A DNA stretch of 64,000 bases from Ignavibacteriales bacterium UBA1304 (GTDB taxonomy: Bacteria; Bacteroidota; Ignavibacteria; Ignavibacteriales; Ignavibacteriaceae): contig DBTY01000004.1 in the NCBI GenBank assembly GCA_002307295.1, forward strand, positions 62,001 through 126,000, given 5' to 3'. The position numbers and the translations under genes are program-made. Under the pieces are notes generated by a model. The model had not been told where the DNA came from, did not search any database, and worked only from the letters and a program-made list of their open reading frames with translations. This document shows positions 16,956 to 25,973 of this stretch, piece by piece (position 1 is the stretch's first letter; each line of letters begins with the position of its first letter).

Positions 16956-18053
16956 TTATTTAAAATTTGAGAATCCCGTCCCGATTAAATAAGTGGTCGT
17001 AAAACCAAGAGTAAATTTGCCGTCCCGCTGAATAATAGTCCAAAGACCGGGAGAAAAATTATCAAATTTAATTATGCCCGGATACACGTCAATCGAGCAA
17101 AAATACTCTTTAACGCCGCTCATAGTAACGGAAGCGAGCAAAGAATTATTTCTATCATAAAACACTCCGGCATACCATCCGGTTTCAATTGTCCGTTCTC
17201 TAAAAGTACTGCTAAGACTAACAAGATGCTTAGTCTTAAAACCCAAACCGACCGACACGCTGTTTTCAGTATCTTTTTTTTGAGAGAAACCAAATAACGC
17301 GCCCATCCCATACCGATAGAATAGCGAATATTTTTCAGAAAATGGCAGTTTCCATTTAATAGCAAAAAACTGCCCCGCGTTTACTCTTCCTCCAGGCAAC
17401 GTAATAGAAGCCTGATTAGACCAGTCGGAAAGATTCAGCTTATCATGGAAAAACGCGTTAACATTATCAAAGCTAAATAGTAATATTCCGCCAAGATCAA
17501 AAACATAAATATCGGAAATCTCATCAACGCTCCAGCCCACATAGTTTCCTGTTTCCATTACTTCATTCATCATATGCTGAGCCATTATTGTTGCCGAAGA
17601 CAGCAGCCACGGCGCCGGGAAATTATGTTCTTCGTACCACTCCCTCATTGCCGTATAAAGCATCCCGCAGCCAATCAAGTGCTGCTGGTAATTGGGAATC
17701 CAGAAGCCGTTATCTTTTGTAAAACCCATTGGCAGTAATTCAGTAGTAAAAAACTTTTTTGTCCCATATTTTCGTATCCGGGGGAAGGGGTCTGCAAGAT
17801 TGCTAATTACATTTTTGAACATTTGCGAATAATTGTTATCGCCTATTTTATTAGGCACCGATTGAAGCTGGCAAATATCATATCCGCCGTTTATAAAAAG
17901 AGAGATTGGATTAAACAGCGCCTCGCTTCCATAAGGTTTGTTTGTATAGAAATATCTTCGTTGCGCAGATAAATTTTTAGCAAATACAAAAAAAATAAGC
18001 GTCACAATAAATATGGATATTTTTCTTTCAGTAGAATAATTATAAATCGGCAT
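16956..18053 (-). CDS. Exported protein of unknown function
   Basis: 365 residues. A hydrophobic stretch (residues about 12-28) ending NLSAQ forms a signal peptide. I do not recognise the family. The first half has polar and aromatic segments (GFWIPNYQQHLIGCGMLYTA, MREWYEEHNFPAPW), and the second half is rich in alternating beta strands, suggesting an outer-membrane or periplasmic protein. It is upstream of, and probably cotranscribed with, the MauE/thioredoxin-like gene, so it may be a substrate or partner for disulfide formation. This is inference from position. Confidence 0.7.
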   Translation of the reverse strand: MPIYNYSTERKISIFIVTLIFFVFAKNLSAQRRYFYTNKPYGSEALFNPISLFINGGYDICQLQSVPNKIGDNNYSQMFKNVISNLADPFPRIRKYGTKKFFTTELLPMGFTKDNGFWIPNYQQHLIGCGMLYTAMREWYEEHNFPAPWLLSSATIMAQHMMNEVMETGNYVGWSVDEISDIYVFDLGGILLFSFDNVNAFFHDKLNLSDWSNQASITLPGGRVNAGQFFAIKWKLPFSEKYSLFYRYGMGALFGFSQKKDTENSVSVGLGFKTKHLVSLSSTFRERTIETGWYAGVFYDRNNSLLASVTMSGVKEYFCSIDVYPGIIKFDNFSPGLWTIIQRDGKFTLGFTTTYLIGTGFSNFK

Positions 18054-18166
18054 TAGTTTTATTTATAGTATAGTTGAAAACGGCAAATAGAAATTTATTA
18101 TAATACGCCGCAAAATCAAAGTTCGTTTTTATGTTTATCCCGTTAATTGCGCTTGAAGATAATACA

Positions 18167-18225
18167 ATCGGCAAAACAGTCTTTCTGCACACAAAGGCGA
18201 GTCAAGCCTTGCTTCTGCGCATAAA
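18167..18225 (-). repeat. Dispersed repeat R2, copy 1
   Basis: On the minus strand it reads TTTATGCGCAGAAGCAAGGC, then GACTCGCCTTTGT and CAGAAAGACTGTTTTGCCGAT. Copy 2 at 28895-28950 has the same order of blocks with scattered substitutions and two small gaps. Both copies lie beside small, AT-rich accessory genes. No protein reading common to both copies is seen. Confidence 0.6.
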
Positions 18226-18303
18226 GCGAACCTTCAATAAAAAGACAAGCCGAACTTATTCTAAAATTATCTATACTCTATTTCCCGCTATTTGTATATT
18301 ACT

Positions 18304-18963
18304 TTATCTAAATTTTTTTTCATATGGAATAAATTCCCCTAATATTTTCTTTATTTCGTCTGGGTCATCAAACTTAATTTCATTTTTATATGCTTTATTT
18401 ATATATGATTTGGGTGAAAAAGTCGAATCCAAAACCGTTTCAGGAATAATAAATTTAGCTCCATTATAAAATATTTGTGGATATTTCTCTTGAATATTTT
18501 TTGACCAGAAATCATCAACTTTTAGTATGGAGTAATAATAATACATTTGGTAACCATCATCTTTTAAATGACGAATAAATGAACTGTCTTTTGACAACAA
18601 TACAATGCTAAAAGTATCTTTTGGGTATAGTATTTTTATGCAATTATTTCTTATCTTTCCCGCTCCGTTGTCTTCCGGGTCCCTGTTAGAATACTTTGAC
18701 AATTCTTTATAAAACCAAATTCGATTTCCTGGAACACAATAATTAGGCCAACCGAAAGTAATATGTGTAATATCATTCTGCTTTATAATTCTCCAGTTTT
18801 GTAAATATAGATAGTATATTTGCTCAGAATCATTATGATATGTCAGCTCTAATTCTATATAGTCATTATTATTTATTTTAAACTCATCTAATTTTTTTGT
18901 TATGCTAATTTGAGAAAAACAACAAGACGCTGTAAATAATAAGAACAGAACTATTTTACTCAT
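18304..18963 (-). CDS. Small exported protein, unknown function
   Basis: 219 residues with a signal peptide (MSKIVLFLLFTASCCFSQIS). The mature part is rich in Tyr, Lys, Asp and Asn and in beta-strand-like segments; no domain is recognised. The coding sequence is noticeably more AT-rich than neighbouring housekeeping genes, which with the adjacent R2 repeat suggests an acquired or fast-evolving gene. Confidence 0.6.
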   Translation of the reverse strand: MSKIVLFLLFTASCCFSQISITKKLDEFKINNNDYIELELTYHNDSEQIYYLYLQNWRIIKQNDITHITFGWPNYCVPGNRIWFYKELSKYSNRDPEDNGAGKIRNNCIKILYPKDTFSIVLLSKDSSFIRHLKDDGYQMYYYYSILKVDDFWSKNIQEKYPQIFYNGAKFIIPETVLDSTFSPKSYINKAYKNEIKFDDPDEIKKILGEFIPYEKKFR

Positions 18964-19138
18964 TTAGATAACCTAAAATTTATGGATTCATTTTTTACGA
19001 GCATTGATTATCTCTCCCTGAAATCAATACTCAGAAAGAAATTGTAACGCTAAGGGAAATACTTTTGCAATTCATATTTTTATACATTTGTATCTGGTTT
19101 AATTAAACAATTAATAATTAACTATCCTGATTATTTTT

Positions 19139-20125
19139 TTAATAACTGTTATAGATATAAATATCTTCCTTTTGGGTAGAGTTATCGTCTGTTATCTTTT
19201 TTATTAATTTCATTTTTTCTAAATCATATAGATAAAAATTATATTCCATCGGTTTATCATGCGTGTTACTGCTGAATAGCAATATATTATTACTCAAAAA
19301 GTAAGCGCTATATGCTTTTATTCCATTGTCAAACTTTGTAAAATCATAATGAGAAACGCTTTTAGCATTAATGTCATATATCCCTATTTTCCCATATTTT
19401 TCCGAAAATATTATCTTATTGCCATCTGGCGAAAAGTTGCAAAAGAAATCACAAGGGACCCCTGAATAATCGATAGAATTTTTTCCGATATAATAAATTC
19501 CTAAAAATTCCCGGAAATCGGTTGGCGAAGGATTTTTATAAGTAAAATAAATCCGATTATGATGTTTATCATATAAGATTGAAGCTGGGTATTTATCCTG
19601 AAGCGTTTTAATGATATAAAGCGAGTCAGAGTTTACATTATATTTATAAAAAGAATACTTGTATGACAGAAAGATTGTACTATCATCACATACGTCAAAA
19701 CCTTGGACAAATACAGAATCATATAATCCGACATGCAGTTTTTCCTTTATAGATATCCTTTTGCTTGTTGAACTGCCTATATTTATTAAATTGAAAGTCC
19801 CGTATTGTCTAAATGAACTTGTAAAGCTAATTATATCTTCCGCATGATGAAATAATTTAGGATATAAGCGGGGCTCTAAATAATCAGCCAGCTCTATTTT
19901 TTTTCCGCTTTTTACATTTAATAATATAGTTTTACCTGACATATTAAAATTTTCTTTATCAAATTTTTCTAGTTCAATGTATAAAATATTTGGTCCATTT
20001 TTTAATAAATTATTAAGCAAAGTCGCTTCATTAGCGCTTTTTGCACAGCCAAAGCCAATACTTATTATTAGTATTAAAAAGGATACAATATAGTTTTCTA
20101 CAATTTTTATTTTTTTCTTTTTCAT
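19139..20125 (-). CDS. Putative lipoprotein with beta-propeller-like repeats
   Basis: 328 residues. A basic, hydrophobic N terminus ends in SIGFGCAKSANE, a plausible lipobox with the cysteine near 27. The rest has repeated blade-like strands ending in short Asp/Asn/Lys turns (SPDGNKIIFSEKYGKIGIYD, DKHHNRIYFTYKN, LSNNILLFSS), like TolB/WD40-type propellers. No catalytic residues are recognised. It is strongly AT-rich. The 83-residue gene at 20132-20383 ends 6 bp ahead of it on the same strand, so the two are cotranscribed. Confidence 0.6.
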   Translation of the reverse strand: MKKKKIKIVENYIVSFLILIISIGFGCAKSANEATLLNNLLKNGPNILYIELEKFDKENFNMSGKTILLNVKSGKKIELADYLEPRLYPKLFHHAEDIISFTSSFRQYGTFNLINIGSSTSKRISIKEKLHVGLYDSVFVQGFDVCDDSTIFLSYKYSFYKYNVNSDSLYIIKTLQDKYPASILYDKHHNRIYFTYKNPSPTDFREFLGIYYIGKNSIDYSGVPCDFFCNFSPDGNKIIFSEKYGKIGIYDINAKSVSHYDFTKFDNGIKAYSAYFLSNNILLFSSNTHDKPMEYNFYLYDLEKMKLIKKITDDNSTQKEDIYIYNSY

Positions 20126-20131
20126 ATGTTT

Positions 20132-20383
20132 TTATTTGTTTAAAAGTCCGATCAATTCTTCAATTTCTTTTTGATTTGAAATAGTTATGTCTTTATCGCT
20201 GAATCTTTCTTCAAAATCTGAACATTTAACAGCCACAAACGTTAATATATAAAAATTAACATATTGGATTATAACTTTTTCACAAAGCGGTTCCTGAGCT
20301 TTTAGGTTTGTTGATTGTAAGAGCATAAGAATAAATATATAAACCCAAAAGTTGGTCTTATATAGCCGCAATTGATAGTTCAT
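20132..20383 (-). CDS. Small exported protein, unknown function
   Basis: 83 residues. Residues about 12-30 form a hydrophobic export signal ending NLKAQ. The mature part of about 53 residues holds two cysteines and an acidic C terminus (NQKEIEELIGLLNK). No family is recognised. It is first in a two-gene unit with the putative propeller lipoprotein; AT-rich like its neighbours. Confidence 0.5.
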   Translation of the reverse strand: MNYQLRLYKTNFWVYIFILMLLQSTNLKAQEPLCEKVIIQYVNFYILTFVAVKCSDFEERFSDKDITISNQKEIEELIGLLNK

Positions 20384-20737
20384 TATTTTCCCTCTTTAAT
20401 ATTAGCGTAATAACCCCGCGCCATTTCCCATTATATCTATAATAAAAAGTAAGGTCTGCAATTATTATTGTCAAGCATAAAAAATAATTTCCAGGGAAAT
20501 GTTTATTAATCAGACGCAGAATAGTGCGATAAAAGTTTTACGCATAATAAGCCGCGCGTAATGACGATTTATTTTTACCGTCCTAAATTAAAAGTCTTTT
20601 TATTATATTTAAGCTCCGATTGAATTAATATTTCTGTTATTACTATTTTCAATTTTAATTCTAAACGCATAACGCAAAAAAACCGAAATAGCATCGCAGG
20701 TTTTTTTGATATTTGTCGTCTAAATATTAAACATGGG
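20384..20737. other. Divergent intergenic region between AT-rich genes and ECF sigma operon
   Basis: 354 bp with no credible gene. It must contain the promoters of both the minus-strand small-protein unit and the plus-strand sigma operon. I cannot name a consensus with confidence and see no strong hairpin. Confidence 0.5.
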
Positions 20738-20740
20738 TTG

Positions 20741-21316
20741 ATGGAAGATAAAGAATTAATAAATCTGCTTAAAAATGGGCACGAAGAGTCTTTTAGACTA
20801 ATTGTGGACAAAAGCCAGAAGTTCGTTTTGAACAGCTGCTACAGATTTGTTAATAACGCTGAAACGGCGGAAGATTTGACTCAGGAAGTTTTTCTTGAAG
20901 TTTTCAGGTCCATAAAACACTTTCGGGGCGATTCAAAACTTTCTACCTGGATATATAGAATTGCTGTCACAAAATCGCTCGATTACCTGAAAAGGCAGAA
21001 AAGACAAAAACGGTTTGCGGCAATAAGAAGTATTTTCCGAGAAGAAGAACAAGAAGAGCAGATTGCCAGCCCATCTGATACGAATCCTGACCGGGAGTTG
21101 GAGCAAAAGGAACGCGCCGAAATACTTGCATGGGCGATGGATTCGCTTCCGGAAAATCAGCGCATCGCGTTTACTTTAAGCAAGTATAACGAACTGAGCT
21201 ATAATGAAATTGCCGAAATTTTAGAAACAAGCGTTTCATCGGTTGAGTCGCTTATTCACCGCGCAAAAGCTAATTTAAAAAAGAAGCTTTATAATTACTA
21301 TAAAAAACAGAACTGA
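20741..21316 (+). CDS. ECF-type RNA polymerase sigma factor
   Basis: About 191 residues. Region 2 (about 10-90) includes AETAEDLTQEVFLEVFRSIK and the -10-binding helix ending STWIYRIAVTKSLDYLKRQK. A charged linker separates it from region 4 (about 125-185), with LPENQRIAFTLSKYNELSYN, EIAEIL and the recognition helix VSSVESLIHRAKANLKKKL. A TTG at 20738 immediately precedes the ATG and is an alternative start. It leads a compact three-gene unit with a membrane protein and a CpxP/CnrX-like sensor, the classic layout in which the downstream genes control sigma release. Confidence 0.92.
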   Translation: MEDKELINLLKNGHEESFRLIVDKSQKFVLNSCYRFVNNAETAEDLTQEVFLEVFRSIKHFRGDSKLSTWIYRIAVTKSLDYLKRQKRQKRFAAIRSIFREEEQEEQIASPSDTNPDRELEQKERAEILAWAMDSLPENQRIAFTLSKYNELSYNEIAEILETSVSSVESLIHRAKANLKKKLYNYYKKQN

Positions 21317-21340
21317 CCTTTTAAAAATGAAAATGACATT

Positions 21341-21670
21341 ATGAAAGAGAATAAAAGAATATCGGAAGAAATAGAAAAGACGTTAATTTCTTTAGACGGA
21401 CTTCAAAATCTTGAAAGTAATCCTTATCTCTATACCCGTTTAAAAGCGCAAATCGATGAAAACAGCATGCGCAATAATCCTTCTTTTTTACATAAACCGG
21501 AACTAAAGCCTTTGCTGTTTTTATTACTGCTGATTATTAATGTTATTACGACAGTTTATTTTTTCGAATCAAATAAAACGTCTGATACGGCTAAAAGCTC
21601 ATTAATCAAATCGCTAAAACAAGATTATCAGATAGATAAAATTCAGTATGACAACACAAACATGGAATAA
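21341..21670 (+). CDS. Single-pass membrane protein, probable anti-sigma factor
   Basis: 109 residues. An acidic/basic cytoplasmic segment (residues 1-62, ISEEIEKTLISLDGLQNLES) is followed by one membrane helix (about 65-84, PLLFLLLLIINVITTVYFF) and a short periplasmic tail. No zinc-finger anti-sigma motif is seen. Size, topology and position between sigma and sensor genes match the CnrY role, and this is inferred from context. It ends 2 bp before the next gene. Confidence 0.7.
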   Translation: MKENKRISEEIEKTLISLDGLQNLESNPYLYTRLKAQIDENSMRNNPSFLHKPELKPLLFLLLLIINVITTVYFFESNKTSDTAKSSLIKSLKQDYQIDKIQYDNTNME

Positions 21671-21672
21671 AC

Positions 21673-22257
21673 ATGGATTGGACATTTAAAAATAATTTTA
21701 CAAAATGGGTAATTGTAATATTACTTATTGTGAATATTATCACAGTTTCTATTATCTGGGTTCAGACTACAAGAACAAACAGGTTTCCGCCTCCTTCTAT
21801 ACAGGGAGATAAAAACGGACCGGCTGGATTAATGCAGCATGAACTTGGTCTTTCAGACGAACAGGTTAAGCAATACAACCAGATAAGAAAAGAAAATTTA
21901 GACGACGCTAAGGCTATAACAGATAAAGTAATAGATATTAAAAGCCAAATTGCTAAAGAGCTTTTTAAACAAAACCCGGATACCGTTATAATCAGCTCGC
22001 TTGCTAATCAAATTGGCAAAGCGCAATCTCAATTAGAAGTTTTACGATTTTATCAGTTCCGGCGACTTATTGCGATTTGCAAACCGGAACAAAAGGAAAA
22101 GTTAAAACCCATTATTGAGGAAGTGTTAGGCTCAAGGCAGCCGCCCGAACGAAATGACGAAAGAGGAGACGGCCCTGCAGGTAGAGAAGATAGAGGCGGT
22201 TCGGTTGGCAGACCAGGAGACGGAGATCATAAACCTCCGCTTAAACCTGGCGAGTAA
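21673..22257 (+). CDS. CpxP/CnrX-like periplasmic sensor protein
   Basis: 194 residues. An N-terminal membrane anchor (about 12-31, WVIVILLIVNIITVSIIWVQ) is followed by an all-helical periplasmic domain with LGLSDEQVKQYNQIRKENLD near residue 57 and KPEQKEKLKPIIEEVLG near 136, as in Spy/CpxP/CnrX heavy-metal or envelope-stress sensors. The last 45 residues form an unusual Gly/Pro/Asp/Arg-rich disordered tail. With the upstream genes this forms a sigma/anti-sigma/sensor module, so an envelope or metal stress signal is probable. No His-rich metal site is obvious. Confidence 0.8.
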   Translation: MDWTFKNNFTKWVIVILLIVNIITVSIIWVQTTRTNRFPPPSIQGDKNGPAGLMQHELGLSDEQVKQYNQIRKENLDDAKAITDKVIDIKSQIAKELFKQNPDTVIISSLANQIGKAQSQLEVLRFYQFRRLIAICKPEQKEKLKPIIEEVLGSRQPPERNDERGDGPAGREDRGGSVGRPGDGDHKPPLKPGE

Positions 22258-22261
22258 AAAG

Positions 22262-22357
22262 TTTAATACGTTTTTGTACGACCCCGGCCGGGGTCGTATG
22301 TATTTCTTTCCCATAAATGCTGCAAACATTTGAATCCTCTGGATTCTTTTTATAAAC
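22262..22357 (+). repeat. Dispersed repeat R1, copy 1
   Basis: It begins 4 bp after the sensor gene stop. It contains the perfect palindrome ACGACCCCGGCCGGGGTCGT followed by ATGTATTTCTTTCC, GCAAACATTTGAATCC and GGATTCTTTTTATAAAC. Copy 2, inverted, is at 49061-49157. The palindrome could act as a terminator hairpin for the sigma operon, though the tract after it is only moderately T-rich. Confidence 0.75.
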
Positions 22358-22419
22358 AACGCTTACGCATTAGAACACTTCCCTATCGCGCTATTAAAGC
22401 GAAGAATCTGCGCATAAAA

Positions 22420-22455
22420 AAAGGCTTGCATGACATTAATTTCATACAAACCTTT
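22420..22455 (-). terminator. Terminator of the T9SS protein gene at 22500
   Basis: Read on the minus strand, AAAGGTTTGTATGA pairs along its full 14 bases with TCATGCAAGCCTTT, using two G-U pairs, and is followed directly by a run of seven T. It lies 45 bp past the stop codon. Confidence 0.85.
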
Positions 22456-22499
22456 GACTACTTACCCAGTTTCTGCGGGTAAATTAATTTTATTCAGAC

Positions 22500-23948
22500 T
22501 TATTTTTCGAGGATCATCTTTTTTGTCTGGTTAAAAGAACCAGCTTTTAACTGATAGAGATACACTCCGCTTGCAATTTGGTTCTTACCCATAGAGAACT
22601 GTATGTTATAAATTCCCGCTTCCTGCTTTTCATTCACAAGCGTTGCTACTTCGGCGCCAATTACGTTAAACACTTTAAGAGTAACCTGGCTTTCCGACGG
22701 GAGCCGATAGCTTATTACAGTAGTTGGATTGAAAGGATTAGGGTAGTTCTGCGAAAGCGAGAAATTTTTAATTATTGAATTGCTTACGCTTATCTCGGAA
22801 GAGTATTTATAACTGCCGTCAAAATCAATTTGTTTTAATCTATATACATAGTTTTTACTTTGGATTGTCTTATCGGAAAAAGAATAATCATGCATTGAAG
22901 TTGTTGAACCATGACCGGAAACATAACCGATCTTTGAATAACTTCCATTCAGTTCTTTTCTCTCTATATCAAATCCCTCGTTATTTGTTTCGGTAATTGT
23001 TTTCCATGATAAATCGACAGAACCGCTTTTCAAAGCCGCTGAAAATGACGATAGCTCGACTGGGACTGTAAGGTCAGTATAATCAATTATTATTGGAGTA
23101 GTCAGACCGCCTGTAGGATTAACGGTATTAGCTCCAGAAGGCCATACTCCGGCTGCCGCCGTAGTAAAGTTTACAACTTCGCCTGTGGCTAAGGATCTTT
23201 GTTCAATTCTTCTTATTCCATTAGCGTTCACGTTTGGAATAATTGAACCCCACCGCCCCGCTACAGCATTAACGCTATCCGAATAAAATTTAGCGATGCT
23301 TGACACTGCGACGCCTTCATCTTCCACATATGTAATTGCAAGCGGTTTTCCCGTGCCAGCAATATTATCATATAGAAGAACTATGTTTTTAGCAGTATAA
23401 TTTGACCTGCCCCAAATTGCGGTTCCATTCGTATCTGTAGCAGTAGAACCAAAATTAATTACCAATAGCGAGTCGTTCATAGCTTTTTTTGCAACTATAG
23501 TAGTATCAGTCGCAATAGTAATTGTAGGGATTACATAACTCCCTGCCGCAAAACGAGCGTTGGACGTATAAACAAATCCGAACCAGCCTGTATATGATCC
23601 GGTAGCGTCCGTTTTAAATATTCCATAAGTTCCTGCGGTCTTAATTCCCGGGCTTGTAGTATATACATATTTAGAAGAATCCGGATTTAAAAATAAAGGA
23701 TTTCCTGCGCCTGTATTTGTGGTTGCAAGATCAGTATATTTTGCCGCCTGAGTATAATATTTATAGGTAGTAGACGCAGTAAGATTTTTAACAGTGGCTC
23801 TAAAAATAACAGGGAGCCTTGTAGTTCCGCCAGAGCCAATTGATTTTGGGAGCAGCGTCCCTGTAAAATCTGCCTGAGTAAGGTTCTGCGCTTGCGCGGC
23901 GAACGCAAATAAAATTAACGCCGCAACTGTATTAAGTATTTTTTTCAT
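22500..23948 (-). CDS. Secreted protein with T9SS C-terminal sorting domain
   Basis: 482 residues from the ATG at 23948, chosen because MKKILNTVAALILFAFAAQAQ is a complete signal peptide preceded by GAGG; the frame extends 18 codons further up but lacks these. The N-terminal 300 residues are beta-rich (TVKNLTASTTYKYYTQAAKY, TGSYTGWFGFVY) without a recognised family. A fibronectin-like stretch near 305-395 (VDLSWKTITETNNEGFDIER) precedes the type IX sorting domain, which has YPNPFNPTTVISY near 402 and ends KKMILEK. It is therefore exported and probably anchored or released at the cell surface. Function unknown. Confidence 0.8.
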   Translation of the reverse strand: MKKILNTVAALILFAFAAQAQNLTQADFTGTLLPKSIGSGGTTRLPVIFRATVKNLTASTTYKYYTQAAKYTDLATTNTGAGNPLFLNPDSSKYVYTTSPGIKTAGTYGIFKTDATGSYTGWFGFVYTSNARFAAGSYVIPTITIATDTTIVAKKAMNDSLLVINFGSTATDTNGTAIWGRSNYTAKNIVLLYDNIAGTGKPLAITYVEDEGVAVSSIAKFYSDSVNAVAGRWGSIIPNVNANGIRRIEQRSLATGEVVNFTTAAAGVWPSGANTVNPTGGLTTPIIIDYTDLTVPVELSSFSAALKSGSVDLSWKTITETNNEGFDIERKELNGSYSKIGYVSGHGSTTSMHDYSFSDKTIQSKNYVYRLKQIDFDGSYKYSSEISVSNSIIKNFSLSQNYPNPFNPTTVISYRLPSESQVTLKVFNVIGAEVATLVNEKQEAGIYNIQFSMGKNQIASGVYLYQLKAGSFNQTKKMILEK

Positions 23949-24121
23949 TAACGCCTCATATAGGTTGATATAATTTTGATCTTTTTCTGAAAAATTCCAC
24001 AAAAGTAATTTATTTAATTTAGAAATCCTGTTAAATATAAAATATATTTCTTTAACTTTTCCTATCTATCGTGTTAAGTCTAAATTAATTGTTTATCTGC
24101 AATACCCGCCCAGAAGCTAAA

Positions 24122-25729
24122 TTATTTCAGCAAAATCATCTTTTTAACCTGCATAAAACCGTTTGCTATTAATTTATAGTAATAAATTCCGGATGATAAA
24201 TTAAGCTTTGCAGAACTAAAAACAGAGTTATAAGAGCCGGCAGCTTTATACTCGTTTACAAGAGTAGTTACTTCTTTACCAAGCGCGTCATATACCCGTA
24301 ATGTAACAAATCCGCTTTTAGAAATTGAATAATTAATAACTGTTTCCGGGTTAAAAGGATTAGGATAATTCTGCGCTAACGAAAACGAAGACGGAAGAGT
24401 ATTGCCGCCGTTATCAGTCACGCCCGTAATAAGCTGCGCTAATTGAGTTTTTAGATTTGATATTCTTGAAGTAATAAACGATTTCAATCCCAGCGTAGTA
24501 TTGTTGCCTCCCCCCGGTCCGCCGCCTGTTCCGCCGCCGGAAGAAACTGTAATATCGTTTGTTATATTTGTTTCAAATTGCTGTAACGTAAACATTTTTT
24601 TAGTATCGGCGCTTACATAAGGACGTATTACATTTGCGATGCTATCTATATGCTGAAACAACCGCGCAGTAGTAAAATAGTTTGTAAATAGCGTATCAAA
24701 TGTTTTAAGGTAAGCCTGCTTCAAAGCCGGGACGCTATATATTTTGTTTACCAAAGGCCGTTCGGTAGCGCTTGAAACATACACAGGGCTAAGAGACGTC
24801 ATTGCGGTCTGGCCTGTTGAGTAGTTGCCGTAGCTCATTCCTACATCCCACACAATCCATTCAATTTTTCCAGAGCCAGGCATAAAATAGAAATAAAAAT
24901 TCCTACCGCTGCCTGCATAAGAATCAAGGCTTGAAAAAATAATATCGTTTGACAAAGCCTTATAAAAAGCGTTAAGATTTACTCTGCCTGTTAAAACTGT
25001 ATCTACTGAAGAATTATTATTCAAAGCCGTTAAAAAAGAAACAAGCGACGGCCATGCAGTAGTAGAGCCGTCTGTCTTAAGGTCATAGCGCGTTGAATAT
25101 GACGATTCTGTTGCTCCGTAATAGCGGAAATCGGATATGACTGTATTTGTGTTTCCGCCCGCTGTAAATGCGTCTACAGCCTTGAACATATCGCCGTTTT
25201 TATTGCCGTAATGAGTTTTTAGAAATATCTTGTCAACCGGTTCAACAAGGGAATAAAGCCCCCATAGCGAATCATTTAAGTATAACGCTGCATAATTAGC
25301 CCGCGGAGCCGCTATGCCCGCCTGTTGGCAAAAATCGAGATCTGTTTTTTCTCTCATAAATGTCGGATCGTTCCAGCAGTTATTTAGATGTACTCCTTTT
25401 AATCCATTCCAACGCTGATCTGAAATGTATTCGTCAAAATCTATTTTAAACGGTTTTTTATTGTTTGGATGGCTGTAGGAAGAATTTCCTTTTAGTCTTA
25501 CCCCAACGCTCGGGAAACTAACGCTGTCTATTGTTGCGGAAGCTTCCATAAGCTGTTCGGTTCCAAGGCCGTAATAGTAAGTCAGCGAATCCCAGTAGTT
25601 TGTCTGGTTAAAATAAAGTTTAATAGTATGAACCTGAATCCCTGCAAATACGCTGTCGCCTGCATTTTGCGCCTGGATAAACGTTGCGGCGAATAAAAAT
25701 ACCGATAGCGCTTTTATATATGCCTTCAA
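24122..25729 (-). CDS. CotH kinase-domain secreted protein with T9SS sorting domain
   Basis: 535 residues with a signal peptide ending FIQAQ. Residues about 70-400 match the CotH family of atypical protein kinases: VRLKGNSSYSHPNNKKPFKI with FDEY, then NCWNDPTFMREKTDLDFCQQ, LWGLYSLVEPVDKIFLKTHY and EWIVWDVGMSYGNY. CotH kinases phosphorylate secreted or spore-coat proteins. A Gly-rich linker (about 405-420) leads to the sorting domain (YPNPFNPETVINY near 464, ending KKMILLK). It is unlinked to obvious substrates but could modify other T9SS cargo. Confidence 0.88.
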   Translation of the reverse strand: MKAYIKALSVFLFAATFIQAQNAGDSVFAGIQVHTIKLYFNQTNYWDSLTYYYGLGTEQLMEASATIDSVSFPSVGVRLKGNSSYSHPNNKKPFKIDFDEYISDQRWNGLKGVHLNNCWNDPTFMREKTDLDFCQQAGIAAPRANYAALYLNDSLWGLYSLVEPVDKIFLKTHYGNKNGDMFKAVDAFTAGGNTNTVISDFRYYGATESSYSTRYDLKTDGSTTAWPSLVSFLTALNNNSSVDTVLTGRVNLNAFYKALSNDIIFSSLDSYAGSGRNFYFYFMPGSGKIEWIVWDVGMSYGNYSTGQTAMTSLSPVYVSSATERPLVNKIYSVPALKQAYLKTFDTLFTNYFTTARLFQHIDSIANVIRPYVSADTKKMFTLQQFETNITNDITVSSGGGTGGGPGGGNNTTLGLKSFITSRISNLKTQLAQLITGVTDNGGNTLPSSFSLAQNYPNPFNPETVINYSISKSGFVTLRVYDALGKEVTTLVNEYKAAGSYNSVFSSAKLNLSSGIYYYKLIANGFMQVKKMILLK

Positions 25730-25973
25730 AAATCTTCTCCTTTTTTAAGCGTTCAAATTCATCTAAATTATGCAAAACCAACGCTTTGCTATTTTTATAA
25801 AGCGACTGAACTATTATGTCTCTTTACTCATATTTTTTTTAGACGATATTTTATATAAAAACCTGCGGTCTTATTTTTATTATTATCAGGAATTGCTTTA
25901 CGGACGCTTCGCAGACAAACGTAATACACAACAAGTTGGGAGCCTGCCTATTATTAACGCTCTTTAAAAATAA

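Noticed and set aside
18131..18469. Plus-strand 112-codon frame
   Set aside because: It spans repeat R2 and then the antisense of the exported protein at 18304; no ribosome-binding site and no family.
25770..25967. 65-codon plus-strand frame between the CotH and YjbQ genes
   Set aside because: Low-complexity AT-rich translation, no ribosome-binding site, covers the promoter of the CotH gene.
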